This document shows, in pieces, positions 1-6,903 of a stretch of DNA of 12,572 nucleotides. The first letter of the stretch is position 1. Every line of letters starts with the position of its first letter. Made by a program: the position numbers and the translations under genes. Origin of the DNA: an uncultured Clostridia bacterium (GTDB taxonomy: Bacteria; Bacillota; Clostridia; Oscillospirales; Acutalibacteraceae); NCBI GenBank assembly GCA_945971755.1, contig CAMFPJ010000031.1, forward strand, positions 1-12,572, read 5' to 3'. The notes beneath the pieces were generated by a model. That model worked only from the letters and a program-made list of their open reading frames with translations. It ran no database searches and was not told where the DNA came from.

Positions 1-1133
1 TTCTGGCATGCGTTCTGCTTGTCAATTTCTTCAAGAGTGAAGTAACCTGCGCAGCATGAAAGCGGGTTAGCAGTCATTGTACCGCCTGTGAATGCCTTCT
101 TAATCTTTTCGCCTGTTGCGTCAAGACCTGCACCAAGGTACTTCATATATTCTTTCTTACCGCCGAGACCGCCGGCACCCGGGTAGCCGCCTGCAATAAC
201 CTTACCGAAAATTGTAAGGTCAGGAGATACGCCGAAGAAGCCCTGTGCACCTGCCATACCGATACGGAAGCCTGTAACAACCTCATCGAATACAAGGAGT
301 GCGCCGTATTTACGGCAAAGTCTTTCAACACCCTTGTTGAAGTCATAGTCAACAGGTGTTGTACCGCTTTCAGGACCAACGGGTTCAATGAATACTGCTG
401 CTGTGCCGCCTCTGAACTGGTTGAGCCAAAGCTTTCTTTCAAGGTCTTCAAGGTCACCGGGGAAGAATTCCTGTGTGTGCTTGAAGATGTAAAGCGGAAC
501 ACCGCTTGCCTGTGTGAATTTAGAACCGGGAACGCGGATACCGTAACCGAGCTGGTCAGACCAACCGTGATAAGCGCCGCCCATTTTAAGAATGTTCTTT
601 TTGCCTGTTGCAAGACGTGCAACACGAACTGCTGTCATACAAGCCTCAGTACCCGAGCCCTGCATACGGAACATATCAACCGTTTCAACTGAATCGGAAA
701 TCTTCTTTGCGAGTTTGTACTCAAATTCGTGGAAAAGACCTGTTGAAGGACCGCATGTGTTAAGAAGGTCAATAACCTGGTCACGAACAATTTTCGGGTT
801 TGAGCCGAGAACTGTGGGGCCACCGGCCTGAAGGAAGTCAAAATACTTGTTTCCGTCAATGTCGTAAAGATAAGCACCGTCAGCCTTTGTGAATACAAGG
901 GGGAACGGGTAGTTGAATGCAAGGTTGTGCTGAACACCGCCGGGGATGATAGCTCTTGCTTCGTCAATCATTTCCTTTGACTTTGTGCATTTTTTACCGT
1001 AATACTCTTCTTCATACATTTTAAGAGTTTCAGGCTTAATTGTGTAGATGGGCTTACTGATAAGTTCATCAAGCTGTCTGTTAATAGCTGCTGCGTCATG
1101 GTAATGAGCAATAGCGAATCTTGTGTCTGCCAT
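1..1133 (-). CDS. Class III PLP-dependent aminotransferase (GSA-aminomutase-like), 3' end cut by window edge
   Basis: 377 codons are visible from ATG at 1133 to the left edge with no stop, so the C-terminus is missing. Fold-type I class III aminotransferase features appear in order: IPGG near residue 63, QGSGTEA (158-164, phosphate binding), YHG (188-190, stacks on the cofactor ring), DEVVTGFR (283-290, Asp283 for the pyridine nitrogen), and FGKVIAGGYPG with Lys311 as the Schiff-base lysine. The nearest well-known family is glutamate-1-semialdehyde 2,1-aminomutase (HemL), but about 50 residues precede the usual HemL start region (the EAR..IPGG segment), and no haem genes are visible, so I do not call it hemL. 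Substrate is unknown; the reaction is expected to be amino transfer or aminomutation in the cytosol. The start is supported by GGAGGG at 1141-1146. It has its own promoter and a palindromic operator-like site, so it is probably individually regulated. Codon choice is strongly biased, suggesting high expression. Confidence 0.9.
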   Translation of the reverse strand, partial: MADTRFAIAHYHDAAAINRQLDELISKPIYTIKPETLKMYEEEYYGKKCTKSKEMIDEARAIIPGGVQHNLAFNYPFPLVFTKADGAYLYDIDGNKYFDFLQAGGPTVLGSNPKIVRDQVIDLLNTCGPSTGLFHEFEYKLAKKISDSVETVDMFRMQGSGTEACMTAVRVARLATGKKNILKMGGAYHGWSDQLGYGIRVPGSKFTQASGVPLYIFKHTQEFFPGDLEDLERKLWLNQFRGGTAAVFIEPVGPESGTTPVDYDFNKGVERLCRKYGALLVFDEVVTGFRIGMAGAQGFFGVSPDLTIFGKVIAGGYPGAGGLGGKKEYMKYLGAGLDATGEKIKKAFTGGTMTANPLSCCAGYFTLEEIDKQNACQ

Positions 1134-1160
1134 TTTTTTACCCTCCGAAATATTATTTTT

Positions 1161-1195
1161 GGTGAACAACTCACCTCGGTGAATTGCTGTTCACC
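1161..1195. promoter_or_regulatory. Operator-like double palindrome at the aminotransferase transcription start
   Basis: The outer arms GGTGAACA and TGTTCACC are perfect reverse complements. Each half is itself a smaller palindrome (GGTGA-5 nt-TCACC, then GGTGAA-6 nt-TTCACC). The block begins about 4 bases after the -10 hexamer and so covers the predicted +1. That position fits a repressor operator bound by two dimers; a 5' UTR hairpin is the alternative. The regulator is not identified. Confidence 0.55.
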
Positions 1196-1199
1196 CTTA

Positions 1200-1227
1200 A
1201 TTATACTATTAAATTTCAGTTTGTCAA
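1200..1227 (-). promoter_or_regulatory. Sigma-A-type promoter of the aminotransferase gene
   Basis: On the minus strand, TTGACA (1222-1227) and TATAAT (1200-1205) are both perfect consensus, separated by 16 bp. The predicted start is near 1193, giving a leader of about 60 nt that contains the double palindrome and the GGAGGG ribosome site. Confidence 0.8.
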
Positions 1228-1292
1228 ATTTTTTGAAATTCACTTTTAGTTAAAAAACATCTAAAAACCATTGCTTTCACATAATAAAACAA

Positions 1293-1323
1293 GGCTGTTT
1301 AGATGAAAAACATCTAAACAGCC
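1293..1323 (-). terminator. Intrinsic terminator downstream of the alcohol dehydrogenase gene
   Basis: A perfect 13-bp stem (GGCTGTTTAGATG and its complement) with a 5-nt loop. Read on the minus strand it is followed by TTGTTTTATT, a usable U-rich tract; the plus-strand side lacks one. It lies about 100 nt after the dehydrogenase stop codon and ahead of the aminotransferase promoter, so it insulates the two genes. Confidence 0.75.
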
Positions 1324-1426
1324 CAATATCTTGTATTTCACGCAAAGTGAATCTCAATTCGCTTGGTGACTTTTAACAATTACATCACTTTTCTTTTGGT
1401 CAAAACACAGAAAATCAGTAAAATGC

Positions 1427-2539
1427 TTATTTCCCGAAAAGATTGTAAGTGAGTGACGCTCCGTCATCGGCGTTAAAATCGGTGGGAGAGTTCTTAAAGT
1501 TCTTAAGAGTGCTCCAGCGCACTCTGTACTCTTCGATTTTTTCAAGGGGAACCGTAATGTCTGCATGGCACAAAGTGTTCAAAATTTTGAAAAGTTCGTT
1601 TTCGCTTATGCCGCAGGCAGACACGATTTTTTCATATCCGTCTTTGTCACCTTTTTTCGCTTCATTAAGAAATGCGGGGATAAACACCGCACAGGCAATT
1701 CCGTGGGGGAGTGCGTAGTCCTCGGTCAGTGCATAACCCATTCCGTGTGGGAAACAGGTTCCGCCCTTGTTGAGGGCAAAGCCTGCGTGAAGTGACGCAA
1801 AATAGAGAATATCCCGTTCAGCCTCGGTAACGGTGCAGTCCGGCTCTGTGAATTTTTTTAATATGGGCACAATTTCCGACACTGCTATACAGGAAAATTT
1901 GCGTGAGAGTGCGTCATGCTTTTTGGAAAAATAAGATTCAACCGCATGGGCAAATGCGTCAAGGGCAGTTGAAACAGTTGTGTGATAAGGCACGGAATAG
2001 GTATAACAAGGGTCAGCCAAAACATATTTTGCGTAATAGTTTTTACCGCTGACGCTCTGCTTTCTGCCGTTTTCTCTCGTTAAAACGGATACTCCCGAAA
2101 CCTCACTGCCGGTGCCGGAGGTTGTACCGATTAAAACAAGGGGCAGGGGTGTGCTTTTTATTTCCTCGGTGTAAATTCCGTCATTTATAATGTGGGGGTT
2201 GGCGGCATAAACACAAACGGCCTTTGACGCATCAAGGGGCGAACCTCCGCCGATACCGATTACAAAATCTGCACCCGTTTCCCTTGCAATTTTACCGCCC
2301 TCACAACAGGTGGAGGCAAGGGGATTTTCGGTAATTTTATCAAAAACCGTGTATTTGATATTTAGTTTTTCAAGTGTGTCGGTTACGTCTTTTAACGCAC
2401 CGGACTTTTTTGCCGAAGATTTACCCGTTACAATCAGGCATTTTTTGCCTAAGTGAGAAAAAACATCTTCCGATGATTTAACGATGCCTTTACCCGAGAA
2501 AATTCGGGCGGGCATAAAAAAATCGAACTGCTCGTTCAA
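1427..2539 (-). CDS. Iron-containing (type III) alcohol dehydrogenase
   Basis: 370 aa, close to the usual 380-390 for this family. The N-terminal Rossmann-like half carries IGIGGGSPLDASK (94-106) for the NAD(P) pyrophosphate, followed by TTSGTGSEV (139-147). The C-terminal helical half has the metal ligands in the expected spacing: Asp194 and His198 in LDAFAHAVE, His265 in FPHGMGYAL, and His279 in LPHGIAC. The enzyme should interconvert an alcohol and an aldehyde or ketone with NAD(P)H in the cytosol; members with this motif set include butanol, 1,3-propanediol and lactaldehyde reductases, and I cannot pick the substrate. The start is TTG at 2539, with AAGGAG ending 8 nt upstream. The ATG overlapping that ribosome site (2545-2547) reads only three codons before a TGA that overlaps the TTG. 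It is divergent from the rnf operon and stands alone between its own promoter and terminator. Confidence 0.93.
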   Translation of the reverse strand: MNEQFDFFMPARIFSGKGIVKSSEDVFSHLGKKCLIVTGKSSAKKSGALKDVTDTLEKLNIKYTVFDKITENPLASTCCEGGKIARETGADFVIGIGGGSPLDASKAVCVYAANPHIINDGIYTEEIKSTPLPLVLIGTTSGTGSEVSGVSVLTRENGRKQSVSGKNYYAKYVLADPCYTYSVPYHTTVSTALDAFAHAVESYFSKKHDALSRKFSCIAVSEIVPILKKFTEPDCTVTEAERDILYFASLHAGFALNKGGTCFPHGMGYALTEDYALPHGIACAVFIPAFLNEAKKGDKDGYEKIVSACGISENELFKILNTLCHADITVPLEKIEEYRVRWSTLKNFKNSPTDFNADDGASLTYNLFGK

Positions 2540-2560
2540 AAGACCATCTCCTTTGTTAAT

Positions 2561-2589
2561 ATTTTATCATTCAAGCCCTTATTTTTCAA
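2561..2589 (-). promoter_or_regulatory. Promoter of the iron alcohol dehydrogenase gene
   Basis: Minus-strand TTGAAA (2584-2589), 17-bp spacer, TAAAAT (2561-2566). An imperfect hairpin-forming inverted repeat (CAAGCCCTT facing AAGGGGTTTG, about 2571-2596) overlaps the -35 region and could be an operator. The leader is short, and AAGGAG follows directly. Confidence 0.65.
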
Positions 2590-2632
2590 GGGGTTTGGCA
2601 ATTTTTTAACAATCATTTTTTGCGATTTTCTA

Positions 2633-2666
2633 TTGAATAAATTGAAAGGATATAGTATTATATAAT
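2633..2666 (+). promoter_or_regulatory. Promoter of the apbE-rnf operon
   Basis: TTGAAT (2633-2638), 17-bp spacer, TATTAT (2656-2661), with a second overlapping hexamer TATAAT at 2661-2666. Predicted transcription start is near 2668, only a couple of bases before the first ATG (2670), so either the mRNA is leaderless or translation starts further in. Confidence 0.6.
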
Positions 2667-2669
2667 GGT

Positions 2670-3710
2670 ATGAGAAGTCAGTTTGGAAGTGATGTGTTGA
2701 AAGCCGCAAAGAAAATTCTTCCCGTTGCAGCCCTGTTGGTTATTGTCGGAATTTTTGTTTTTTCCGCGTTCAATGAAAAAACAGGACCGGCGAAAAAAGT
2801 GGATTTTGTCTGCGGAAGTGAAGTTACGGTAACGGTTTTCGGCGGTTTTAAGAGCGAGGAGAAAACGGAAAGGGCAATTGAAGAGGCAAAAAGGCTGGAT
2901 TCTTTTGTCCTGTCTGACACAATTCCTACTTCTGCCACATATCTCTTAAACGAAAACGGCAAATACACGGACAAAAACGGCGAGCTTGTTTCTTACATAA
3001 AAGAGTGTAAAGAATTAACCGACAAATGCGAGCAGATGACGCTTCTTTCAAAGCCGTTTGTAATTGCGTGGGATATTGCCGGTGAGGGCAGAATTCCGAG
3101 TTCTGAAGAAATTGATGAAACAGTTAAAAAAGCGGATATGAATAACCTCTCGGTTGTCGGCAATGAAATTTCTCTTTCAAACGGCGCACTGCTTTCATTC
3201 GGCGCGTTCGGAAAAGGCACAGTTTGCGAAAAGGCTGTTGAAACACTTAAAGAGCAAAATGTTAAAAGCGCAATAGTCACAGTCGGCGGAACGGTGGGCG
3301 TGTTAAATACCGCTGAAAAAACATATTCTGTGGGAATTCGTAATCCCTTTGGCGGCAGCGGGGACTATTTCGCAACTGTCAATGTAAATAACGGTTATCT
3401 TTCAACATCGGGAGATTATGAAAAGTTCTTTGAGAAAGACGGCAAAAGATATTGCCATATTTTTGACGCCGCAACGGGTTTGCCCGTGAAAAGCGACATA
3501 ACATCTGTTACGGTTATTACCGACGGCGGCACAAAATCGGACTTTCTTTCAACTGCAATATTTATTTTAGGCGAGGGAGGAATTGACCTTGCCCATGATA
3601 TGAACGCAGAGGTTATAATCGTTAAAAAGGACAAGAGCGTGATTATCTCAAAATCACTTGAAGATAAATTTGAACTTAAAAACAAAGATTTTACGGTGAC
3701 TGTAAAATGA
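2670..3710 (+). CDS. apbE: ApbE-family FAD:protein FMN transferase, membrane-anchored, divergent
   Basis: ApbE enzymes move FMN from FAD onto a threonine of extracytosolic flavoproteins such as RnfG and RnfD, both encoded downstream in this operon. The protein has one N-terminal hydrophobic segment (about 17-32) after a basic stretch, with no lipobox Cys, so an uncleaved anchor or signal peptide is likely. Family motifs: GAFGKG (178-183), VTVGG (203-207), VGIRNP (221-226), TSGDYE (246-251), HIFDAATG (263-270), and SDFLST (290-295) with Asp291 and Thr295 as probable Mg2+ ligands. The usual D-x-G-G-I-A-K-G segment reads S-F-G-A-F-G-K-G, so the site is divergent. Start is uncertain: ATG 2670 has no ribosome site, whereas TTG 2697 has GGAAGTG 5 nt upstream and would begin MKAAKKILP, a classic signal-peptide start. 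It is first in the operon and its TGA overlaps the next ATG. Confidence 0.88.
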   Translation: MRSQFGSDVLKAAKKILPVAALLVIVGIFVFSAFNEKTGPAKKVDFVCGSEVTVTVFGGFKSEEKTERAIEEAKRLDSFVLSDTIPTSATYLLNENGKYTDKNGELVSYIKECKELTDKCEQMTLLSKPFVIAWDIAGEGRIPSSEEIDETVKKADMNNLSVVGNEISLSNGALLSFGAFGKGTVCEKAVETLKEQNVKSAIVTVGGTVGVLNTAEKTYSVGIRNPFGGSGDYFATVNVNNGYLSTSGDYEKFFEKDGKRYCHIFDAATGLPVKSDITSVTVITDGGTKSDFLSTAIFILGEGGIDLAHDMNAEVIIVKKDKSVIISKSLEDKFELKNKDFTVTVK

Positions 3711-4069
3711 AGAAACTATTTACCCGTGCAGATTTAATAATCGCGGCCGTAGCCTTATTGTCGGGCCTTGCTCTTTTGTGCTTTAAGCCGTCGGGAGAGG
3801 GCGAAACCGCAATTATCCGTGTTGACGGCAAAGAGTATAAAAGAATTGATTTGCAAAGCACCGAAAATTTTGAAATCACGGTTAACGGAGTTGTGATTGC
3901 TTGCGAGAATAAGGAAATATACGTAAAAAGTTCAACCTGTCCCGATAAAATCTGTGTCGGCGCAGGTCATCTTACGAAAAGCGGTCAGTCAGCGGTTTGC
4001 GTGCCCAACAGAGTGTCCGTTGAGATATCGGGAAAGGGTGAAGGTACACCTTGGGCGGTGACCGGTTAA
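3707..4069 (+). CDS. NusG domain II-like small extracytosolic protein (EetA-like)
   Basis: 120 aa. One N-terminal membrane helix (about 8-26) is followed by a small beta-rich domain with the signature CPDKIC (Cys78, Cys83), GQSAVCVPNRV (Cys98 at its centre) and flanking VDGKEYKRIDL. This matches the NusG_II (formerly DUF1312) family, small membrane-anchored proteins unrelated in role to the transcription factor NusG. Function is not established. Members commonly sit beside ApbE and a Gx-type membrane protein in Rnf or extracellular electron transfer loci, as here, so a role in extracytosolic electron or flavin handling is an inference. The conserved cysteines could form a disulfide or bind a cofactor. 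The ATG overlaps the apbE stop as ATGA, and the stop lies one base before the next ATG, so translation is probably coupled. Confidence 0.82.
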   Translation: MKKLFTRADLIIAAVALLSGLALLCFKPSGEGETAIIRVDGKEYKRIDLQSTENFEITVNGVVIACENKEIYVKSSTCPDKICVGAGHLTKSGQSAVCVPNRVSVEISGKGEGTPWAVTG

Positions 4070-4070
4070 T

Positions 4071-4601
4071 ATGAAACGAAGACAAGTGGAGAAAATGACG
4101 GTCACGGCGCTTTTTACTGCCATTTCCGTGGTGCTTTCGGTATTGGAAAGCTTTTTGCCCACATTTGCGGTACTTCCGCCGGGGGCAAAACCGGGGCTTT
4201 CAAACATAATAGTTATGTTCAGTGCTTTAAGCCTGGGTGTTCCGCAAACGGTTTTTATTATTTTGACAAAATCGTTCTTCGCATTTTTAATGAGAGGCGC
4301 AGTTGCCGGGCTTATGAGCCTTGCAGGCGGAATTTTGAGCGGAATTTGTATGCTTTTTGTGTTCAGAAAGCTTAAAATAATCGGCTGTGTGGGAGCGGGA
4401 GTTCTCTCGGCTCTTTGCCACAACACAGGTCAACTTTTAGTATCTTTTTTAACGGTGGGAACTTGGGCGGTTTTCGGCTACGCTCCCGTACTTTTAATAG
4501 TGTCGGTAGTTACAGGCGTAATCACGGGAACACTGCTTAAAGCTTCCATACCGTATTTCAAGGGATTAGAGAAACATTTTTCAAAGGAGATGGAGAAGTG
4601 A
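4071..4601 (+). CDS. Gx transporter family / 'heptaprenyl diphosphate synthase component I'-like membrane protein (EetB-like)
   Basis: 176 aa, almost entirely hydrophobic, with about five membrane segments. Family signatures are PPGAKPGLSNI (36-46), SLAGGILSGI (83-92) and CHNTGQL (116-122). The family is usually annotated as component I of heptaprenyl diphosphate synthase, but its topology resembles the substrate-binding S components of ECF vitamin transporters and it has no prenyltransferase motif. No polyprenyl synthase gene follows it, which argues against a quinone role here. It sits with a NusG_II partner between apbE and rnfC. Transport of a flavin or related cofactor, or a membrane redox role, is inference. 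The start follows the preceding stop after one base with only a weak ribosome site, so coupling is likely. Confidence 0.8.
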   Translation: MKRRQVEKMTVTALFTAISVVLSVLESFLPTFAVLPPGAKPGLSNIIVMFSALSLGVPQTVFIILTKSFFAFLMRGAVAGLMSLAGGILSGICMLFVFRKLKIIGCVGAGVLSALCHNTGQLLVSFLTVGTWAVFGYAPVLLIVSVVTGVITGTLLKASIPYFKGLEKHFSKEMEK

Positions 4602-5938
4602 GAGGAGTTTTGAAGCCGGTAAAAAAGGGCAGAGGCGGAATTGATATTGCCCATTTCAAAAACACGGCTGAAATGCCCGTGGTAAGAATACCTACTCCGC
4701 CGTTTGTGACCATTGCAATGAGTCAAAACATCGGCGCACCCTGTACCCCCACGGTAGCAGTCGGGGATAAGGTTTTGGTAGGTGACAAAATCGGTGACAG
4801 CGACAAGTACGTCAGCGCACCGATTTACGCTTCCGTTTCGGGTACGGTAAAAGAAATTAAAGACGTAAGACTTGCGTCAGGTGCCGTTTCAAAGGCAGTA
4901 GTTATTGAGAGTGACGGTGAAGATACCGAAGCAGATTTCACTCCGCCAAAGGTTACCGACACAGAGTCTTTCATTAAGGCAGTCAGGGAGTCGGGGCTTG
5001 TAGGTCTTGGCGGAGCAGGCTTCCCGGCACACGTTAAGCTTAATCTTCCGCAGAACGCAAAAATAGATACGCTTATAATCAATGCGGCGGAGTGCGAGCC
5101 TTTTATTACCGTTGACTACCGGGAGTGCTTAGAACACGGTGACGATATTTTAGCAGGTGTTGATGCCGTAGCAAAATACCTTAACATTGAAAGTGTTATT
5201 ATTGCGGTTGAAAATAATAAACCAAAAGCAATTAATGTTCTTAAAGACATTGCCGACAGAGATAATGACAGCGGCGACAAAGTTAAGATTATGACTCTTA
5301 AATCCCGTTACCCGCAGGGCGCTGAAAAAATGATTATTCAGTCTGCAACAGGCAGGCGAATCCCCCCCGGAAAGCTGCCGTCTGACGTTGGCTGTGTTGT
5401 AATGAATGTTGCGAGTATTGCTTTTGTGGGCAGATACTTAAAAACAGGCAAGCCCCTCGTTTCGCGCAGTATGACTGTTGACGGCTCGGCAATTAAAGAG
5501 CCTAAAAATGTGAGAGTCCCCGTGGGAACTATGATGGACTACATTATTGATTTCTGCGGCGGATTTGAGGGTACTCCCGAAAAAATCGTTTGCGGCGGCC
5601 CCATGATGGGTATGGCTCTTTCGGGAACAAATTACCCGACGCTTAAAGGCAACAACGCGCTTTTGGCATTCACTAAGACAGAAAAAGGCGCTTTGGCTGT
5701 TAAAAAGGAAACAGACTGTATCCGCTGCGGCAAATGCCATGAGGCGTGTCCTTTGGGTCTTGTTCCTACAAATATTGCAAGATTTGCCAAGGCAAAAGAT
5801 GTTGATAAACTTTTACATTCGGGCACGATGGTTTGCATGGAGTGCGGTTCCTGCGCATATTCCTGCCCGGCAGGTAAACCCCTTGTTCAGCACATGAGGC
5901 TTGCTAAATCAATTGTAAGGGAGGCTGGGGCAAAATGA
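4598..5938 (+). CDS. rnfC: RnfC, ferredoxin:NAD+ oxidoreductase subunit C
   Basis: 446 aa, cytosolic NADH/FMN module of the Rnf complex. Features in order: N-terminal lipoyl-like sandwich (about 40-105); GLGGAGFPAHVKL (136-148), the FMN/NAD loop conserved with the NuoF family; AAECEPF (163-169); a RIPPGKLPSDVGC segment (254-266); VCGGPMMGM (331-339); then two CxxCxxCxxxCP sites, Cys374/377/380/384 and Cys413/416/419/423, for two [4Fe-4S] clusters. It collects electrons that arrive through the complex and reduces NAD+. The start is GTG at 4598, overlapping the previous TGA as GTGA, with AAGGAG a few bases upstream. All expected key residues are present. It ends by overlapping rnfD as ATGA. Confidence 0.97.
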   Translation: MRGVLKPVKKGRGGIDIAHFKNTAEMPVVRIPTPPFVTIAMSQNIGAPCTPTVAVGDKVLVGDKIGDSDKYVSAPIYASVSGTVKEIKDVRLASGAVSKAVVIESDGEDTEADFTPPKVTDTESFIKAVRESGLVGLGGAGFPAHVKLNLPQNAKIDTLIINAAECEPFITVDYRECLEHGDDILAGVDAVAKYLNIESVIIAVENNKPKAINVLKDIADRDNDSGDKVKIMTLKSRYPQGAEKMIIQSATGRRIPPGKLPSDVGCVVMNVASIAFVGRYLKTGKPLVSRSMTVDGSAIKEPKNVRVPVGTMMDYIIDFCGGFEGTPEKIVCGGPMMGMALSGTNYPTLKGNNALLAFTKTEKGALAVKKETDCIRCGKCHEACPLGLVPTNIARFAKAKDVDKLLHSGTMVCMECGSCAYSCPAGKPLVQHMRLAKSIVREAGAK

Positions 5939-6903
5939 GCGAAATAAAACAAAAACTCACAGTCAGTGCTTCTCCGCACTTCCGCTCAAGGCAAACTTCA
6001 AGAAGCATTATGCTTGACGTTATTATCGCGTTAATTCCGTCGCTTATTGCGTCTTGCTTCATTTTCGGTGTAAGGTCATTTATTATCACCTTGGTATCGG
6101 TTACAGCTTGTGTTGTGTTCGAATATTTATCACGCAAGGTTATGAAACGCCATAACACAATCGGTGACCTTTCCGCAATTGTAACAGGTATGCTTTTAGC
6201 GTTTAATGTTCCTGCGTCAATGCCTATATGGATGGTAATAATCGGTGACTTCTTTGCGATTGTAATTGCAAAACAGTTCTTCGGAGGCATCGGTCAAAAC
6301 TTTGTTAACCCTGCTCTTGTGGGCAGAATAGCACTGATGCTGTCTTTCCCGAGCGTAATAGGTAAGTTTCCCGAGCCGTTGGCTCGCAGTGTTACGATAA
6401 CATCTGCAACACCCCTTGCATCACTTAAAACAGGCGAGATTCCCGATGTAAATCTTCTTGGAATGTTCCTCGGCGTTCGCGGAGGCTGTCTTGGTGAGGT
6501 TTGTATTGCTGCTCTTCTGTTAGGATTTATTTATCTGCTTTACAGAAGAGTAATCTCCTGGCATATCCCCGTAACTTACATTGGCGCTGTTGCAGTGATT
6601 ATGTTAATTGCCGGTAAAGGTGACATTCAGTTTGCTGTTTATGAGATTATGGCAGGCGGTCTGGTTCTGGGAGCTGTTTACATGGCAACAGACTATACAA
6701 CATCACCTATATCACAAAGAGGTAAAATTATTTACGCACTCGGTTGCGCCGTAATTACATCACTTATCCGTATTTTCGGCAATCTTCCCGAGGGTGTTTC
6801 GTTCTCAATTATCATCATGAACATTTTAGTTCCGCATATTGAGCACATTTCAACTCCGAAGCCCTTCGGCACTCCTAAAAAGACAAAGGAGGCAAAGAGC
6901 TGA
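5935..6903 (+). CDS. rnfD: RnfD, membrane subunit with covalent FMN
   Basis: 322 aa with roughly nine or ten hydrophobic segments; member of the NqrB/RnfD family. N-terminal SASPHFRSRQTSRSIMLDVI (11-30) and GQNFVNPALVGRIAL (120-134) are typical. The FMN-acceptor segment is TSATPLASL, with Thr159 as the predicted phosphoester-linked residue. Here Ser157 replaces the glycine of the usual GAT core, and the position six before the Thr is Val rather than Asp. The C-terminal part contains MATDYTTSPIS (250-260). RnfD is part of the ion-translocating membrane core with RnfA, RnfE and RnfG. The start codon overlaps the rnfC stop as ATGA; the TGA stop shares one base with the rnfG ATG. Confidence 0.96.
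   Translation: MSEIKQKLTVSASPHFRSRQTSRSIMLDVIIALIPSLIASCFIFGVRSFIITLVSVTACVVFEYLSRKVMKRHNTIGDLSAIVTGMLLAFNVPASMPIWMVIIGDFFAIVIAKQFFGGIGQNFVNPALVGRIALMLSFPSVIGKFPEPLARSVTITSATPLASLKTGEIPDVNLLGMFLGVRGGCLGEVCIAALLLGFIYLLYRRVISWHIPVTYIGAVAVIMLIAGKGDIQFAVYEIMAGGLVLGAVYMATDYTTSPISQRGKIIYALGCAVITSLIRIFGNLPEGVSFSIIIMNILVPHIEHISTPKPFGTPKKTKEAKS

Noticed and set aside
635..1243. Several antisense-frame and same-strand frames overlapping the aminotransferase
   Set aside because: The continuous frame from 1133 to the edge matches a known enzyme with all catalytic motifs; the others have shadow-like composition.
1251..1318. Second partial copy of the ACATCTAAA motif beside the terminator, and a GTTTAGATG stretch near 10179
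   Set aside because: Too short and imperfect to call a repeat family from three partial matches.
1134..1426. Riboswitch or T-box in the aminotransferase leader
   Set aside because: The leader is only about 60 nt and is explained by the palindrome and ribosome site; no conserved aptamer core is visible.
4071..4601. Heptaprenyl diphosphate synthase subunit assignment
   Set aside because: No DDxxD-type motif or partner subunit; the protein is an integral membrane protein in a flavoprotein operon.
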